64,000 bases of DNA from the NCBI GenBank assembly GCA_928722015.1, contig CAKMWI010000011.1, forward strand, positions 186,001 through 250,000, given 5' to 3'. The translations under genes and the position numbers were made by a program. This document shows, in pieces, positions 63,046 through 64,000 of this stretch. This DNA is from Candidatus Gastranaerophilales bacterium. GTDB lineage: Bacteria; Cyanobacteriota; Vampirovibrionia; Gastranaerophilales; Gastranaerophilaceae. Each line of letters opens with the position of its first letter. Position 1 is the first letter of the stretch. The notes under the pieces were generated by a model. It ran no database searches, was not told the DNA's origin, and was given only the letters and a program-made list of their open reading frames with translations.

Positions 63046-64000
63046 TCAATTGGAAAGTTTTGTTTTCACCCAATCTTGAAAAATTTTCAAAGGTGCCCTT
63101 GTTAGACCAAGACTCCAAGCAGGTACATCTTTAGTTATAATACCTCCTGCTCCTATATTTGCACCTTCATCAACAGTTACAGGCGCAACCAAGACAGAAT
63201 TAGAACCGACTTTGACATTATTTTTTAAAATTGTTTTTGATTTAACTTTGCTTAACGGATCATAATTTGCTGTGATAGTCCCCGCACCTATATTTACATG
63301 TTCACCTAATTCAGCATCTCCAATATATGATAAATGTCCCACATTTGTATTTGAAGCAATTCTAGCTTTTTTTACTTCAACAAAATTGCCAACTTTAACA
63401 TTATCACAAACTTCTACCCCGCCTCTTAAATGCGCGCAAGGACCTATTTTGCAATTTTTCCCGATTTTATTCTTACCTTCAATATAAGTTGCCGGATAAA
63501 TAATTGTATCCTGCCCGATTTCAGTATCTTCACTAATCCATGTCGTATCAGGATCAACAATTGTTACACCATTTGTCATATATTTTTCAAGATTACGACG
63601 GTTCATCATTTTAGTAGCCTGCGCAAGATTCAATCTGGAATTTATCCCGTAAATTTCTTCACTATCTTCTAATATATATGCATTTACATTAAGTTTCTGC
63701 ATCTTTCCCCAGGATATAATATCAGTTAAATAATACTCTCCCTGAGCATTATTAGTTTTCAACTGCCCAAAAGCTGATTTAATTTTTCCCCAGTTTAAGC
63801 AGTAAATTCCTGCATTAACTTCTTTTATGACTTTTTGTTCAGGTGTAGCATCTTTTTCTTCAACAATACATTTCAAGGAATTATCTACGTCTCTGATTAT
63901 ACGACCATAATTTGTCGGATTTTCAAATATAGTACTCATAACAGTTAAATCTGAATTTGCAGACTGATGAAATTCAACAAATTTTTTCAATGTTTCTTCT
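63046..64000 (-). CDS. glmU: GlmU, C-terminal part (gene cut by window edge)
   Basis: Bifunctional GlmU makes UDP-GlcNAc for peptidoglycan. The visible part holds the end of the pyrophosphorylase domain (GRIIRDVDNSLKCIVEEKDA, VNAGIYC, EYYLTDII) and the whole left-handed beta-helix acetyltransferase domain with hexapeptide repeats (IGPCAHLRGGVEV, KVGNFVEVKKA, GHLSYIGDAELGEHVNIGAGT). The reading frame is open to the last base of the window, so about 130 N-terminal residues lie outside. The apparent internal Met is not the start. Confidence 0.95.
   Translation of the reverse strand, partial: EETLKKFVEFHQSANSDLTVMSTIFENPTNYGRIIRDVDNSLKCIVEEKDATPEQKVIKEVNAGIYCLNWGKIKSAFGQLKTNNAQGEYYLTDIISWGKMQKLNVNAYILEDSEEIYGINSRLNLAQATKMMNRRNLEKYMTNGVTIVDPDTTWISEDTEIGQDTIIYPATYIEGKNKIGKNCKIGPCAHLRGGVEVCDNVKVGNFVEVKKARIASNTNVGHLSYIGDAELGEHVNIGAGTITANYDPLSKVKSKTILKNNVKVGSNSVLVAPVTVDEGANIGAGGIITKDVPAWSLGLTRAPLKIFQDWVKTKLSN

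Noticed and set aside
1..64000. CRISPR array, rRNA operon, prophage or integrase genes
   Set aside because: I looked for regularly spaced repeats, rRNA-like conserved blocks and recombinase or phage structural motifs on both strands and saw none.

Overview
The window is low-GC bacterial DNA with densely packed genes. The gene content suggests a fermentative, probably strictly anaerobic, gut-type relative of the Cyanobacteria (Candidatus Gastranaerophilales / 'Melainabacteria'). The indications are an FtsZ with a standard C-terminal tail, an LL-diaminopimelate aminotransferase (DapL), rubrerythrin and Bcp for oxygen defence, a lactate dehydrogenase, the [FeFe]-hydrogenase maturase HydG, and several lineage-type hypothetical proteins that carry a short N-terminal Phe-x-Gly/Ser motif. 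The taxonomic call is an inference from gene content; no rRNA is present.

Layout. 0-6.7 kb: sbcDC, a TPR-glycosyltransferase, a beta-carbonic anhydrase and a thioredoxin. 6.9-15.7 kb: an HExxH protein, a DUF2971 protein, a 52-aa gene, dapL, a calpain-like protease, a uridine-kinase-like protein, a secreted repeat protein, tRNA-Gly(CCC), a lipoprotein, a YkgJ-type protein and a SprA-like HExxH protein. 15.7-29.5 kb: ftsZ with a clear terminator, a NifX-like/TSCPD pair, a 1975-aa protein with a possible cysteine-protease core, proBA, a tyrA-like gene, an Ala/Pro-rich membrane protein and a DAHP synthase. 29.7-31.6 kb: a restriction-modification pair whose endonuclease is broken by one in-frame stop codon. 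31.6-43.5 kb: eno, a HAD phosphatase, a winged-helix protein, rubrerythrin, Bcp, a KdpDE-like two-component system without a pump, L-lactate dehydrogenase and an isochorismatase-type hydrolase.

43.6-51.6 kb looks like an inserted island. Its base and codon use differ visibly from the surroundings, and identical 32-bp direct repeats bracket it, the right-hand one next to tRNA-Met(CAT). It contains a DEAH helicase with membrane segments, two truncated genes abutting at a rearrangement junction (one is the C-terminal third of an acyl-CoA synthetase), and a four-gene lipid operon: a CDP-alcohol phosphatidyltransferase fused to a flavodoxin domain, a methyltransferase, a CdsA and a PlsC. The operon resembles the uncharacterised ynbABC-type arrangement and is the best candidate here for an undescribed system.

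51.9-64 kb: a MATE exporter, a parvulin, a histidine kinase plus REC-GGDEF-like-REC regulator, a ribbon-helix-helix protein, a membrane-anchored small heat-shock-like protein, a TonB-domain protein, mtnA, ruvC, hydG, two tandem paralogous membrane proteins, and the 3' part of glmU cut by the window edge.

Two patterns cross the whole window. First, at least six genes (the 14 kb lipoprotein, proB, the MATE gene, the divergent 54.4/54.5 kb pair, ruvC) have a -10 element ending exactly 6 nt before the ATG and no Shine-Dalgarno, which predicts leaderless mRNAs. Second, six otherwise unrelated proteins share the N-terminal F-x-G/S motif, and several large hypothetical proteins carry protease-like active-site motifs.
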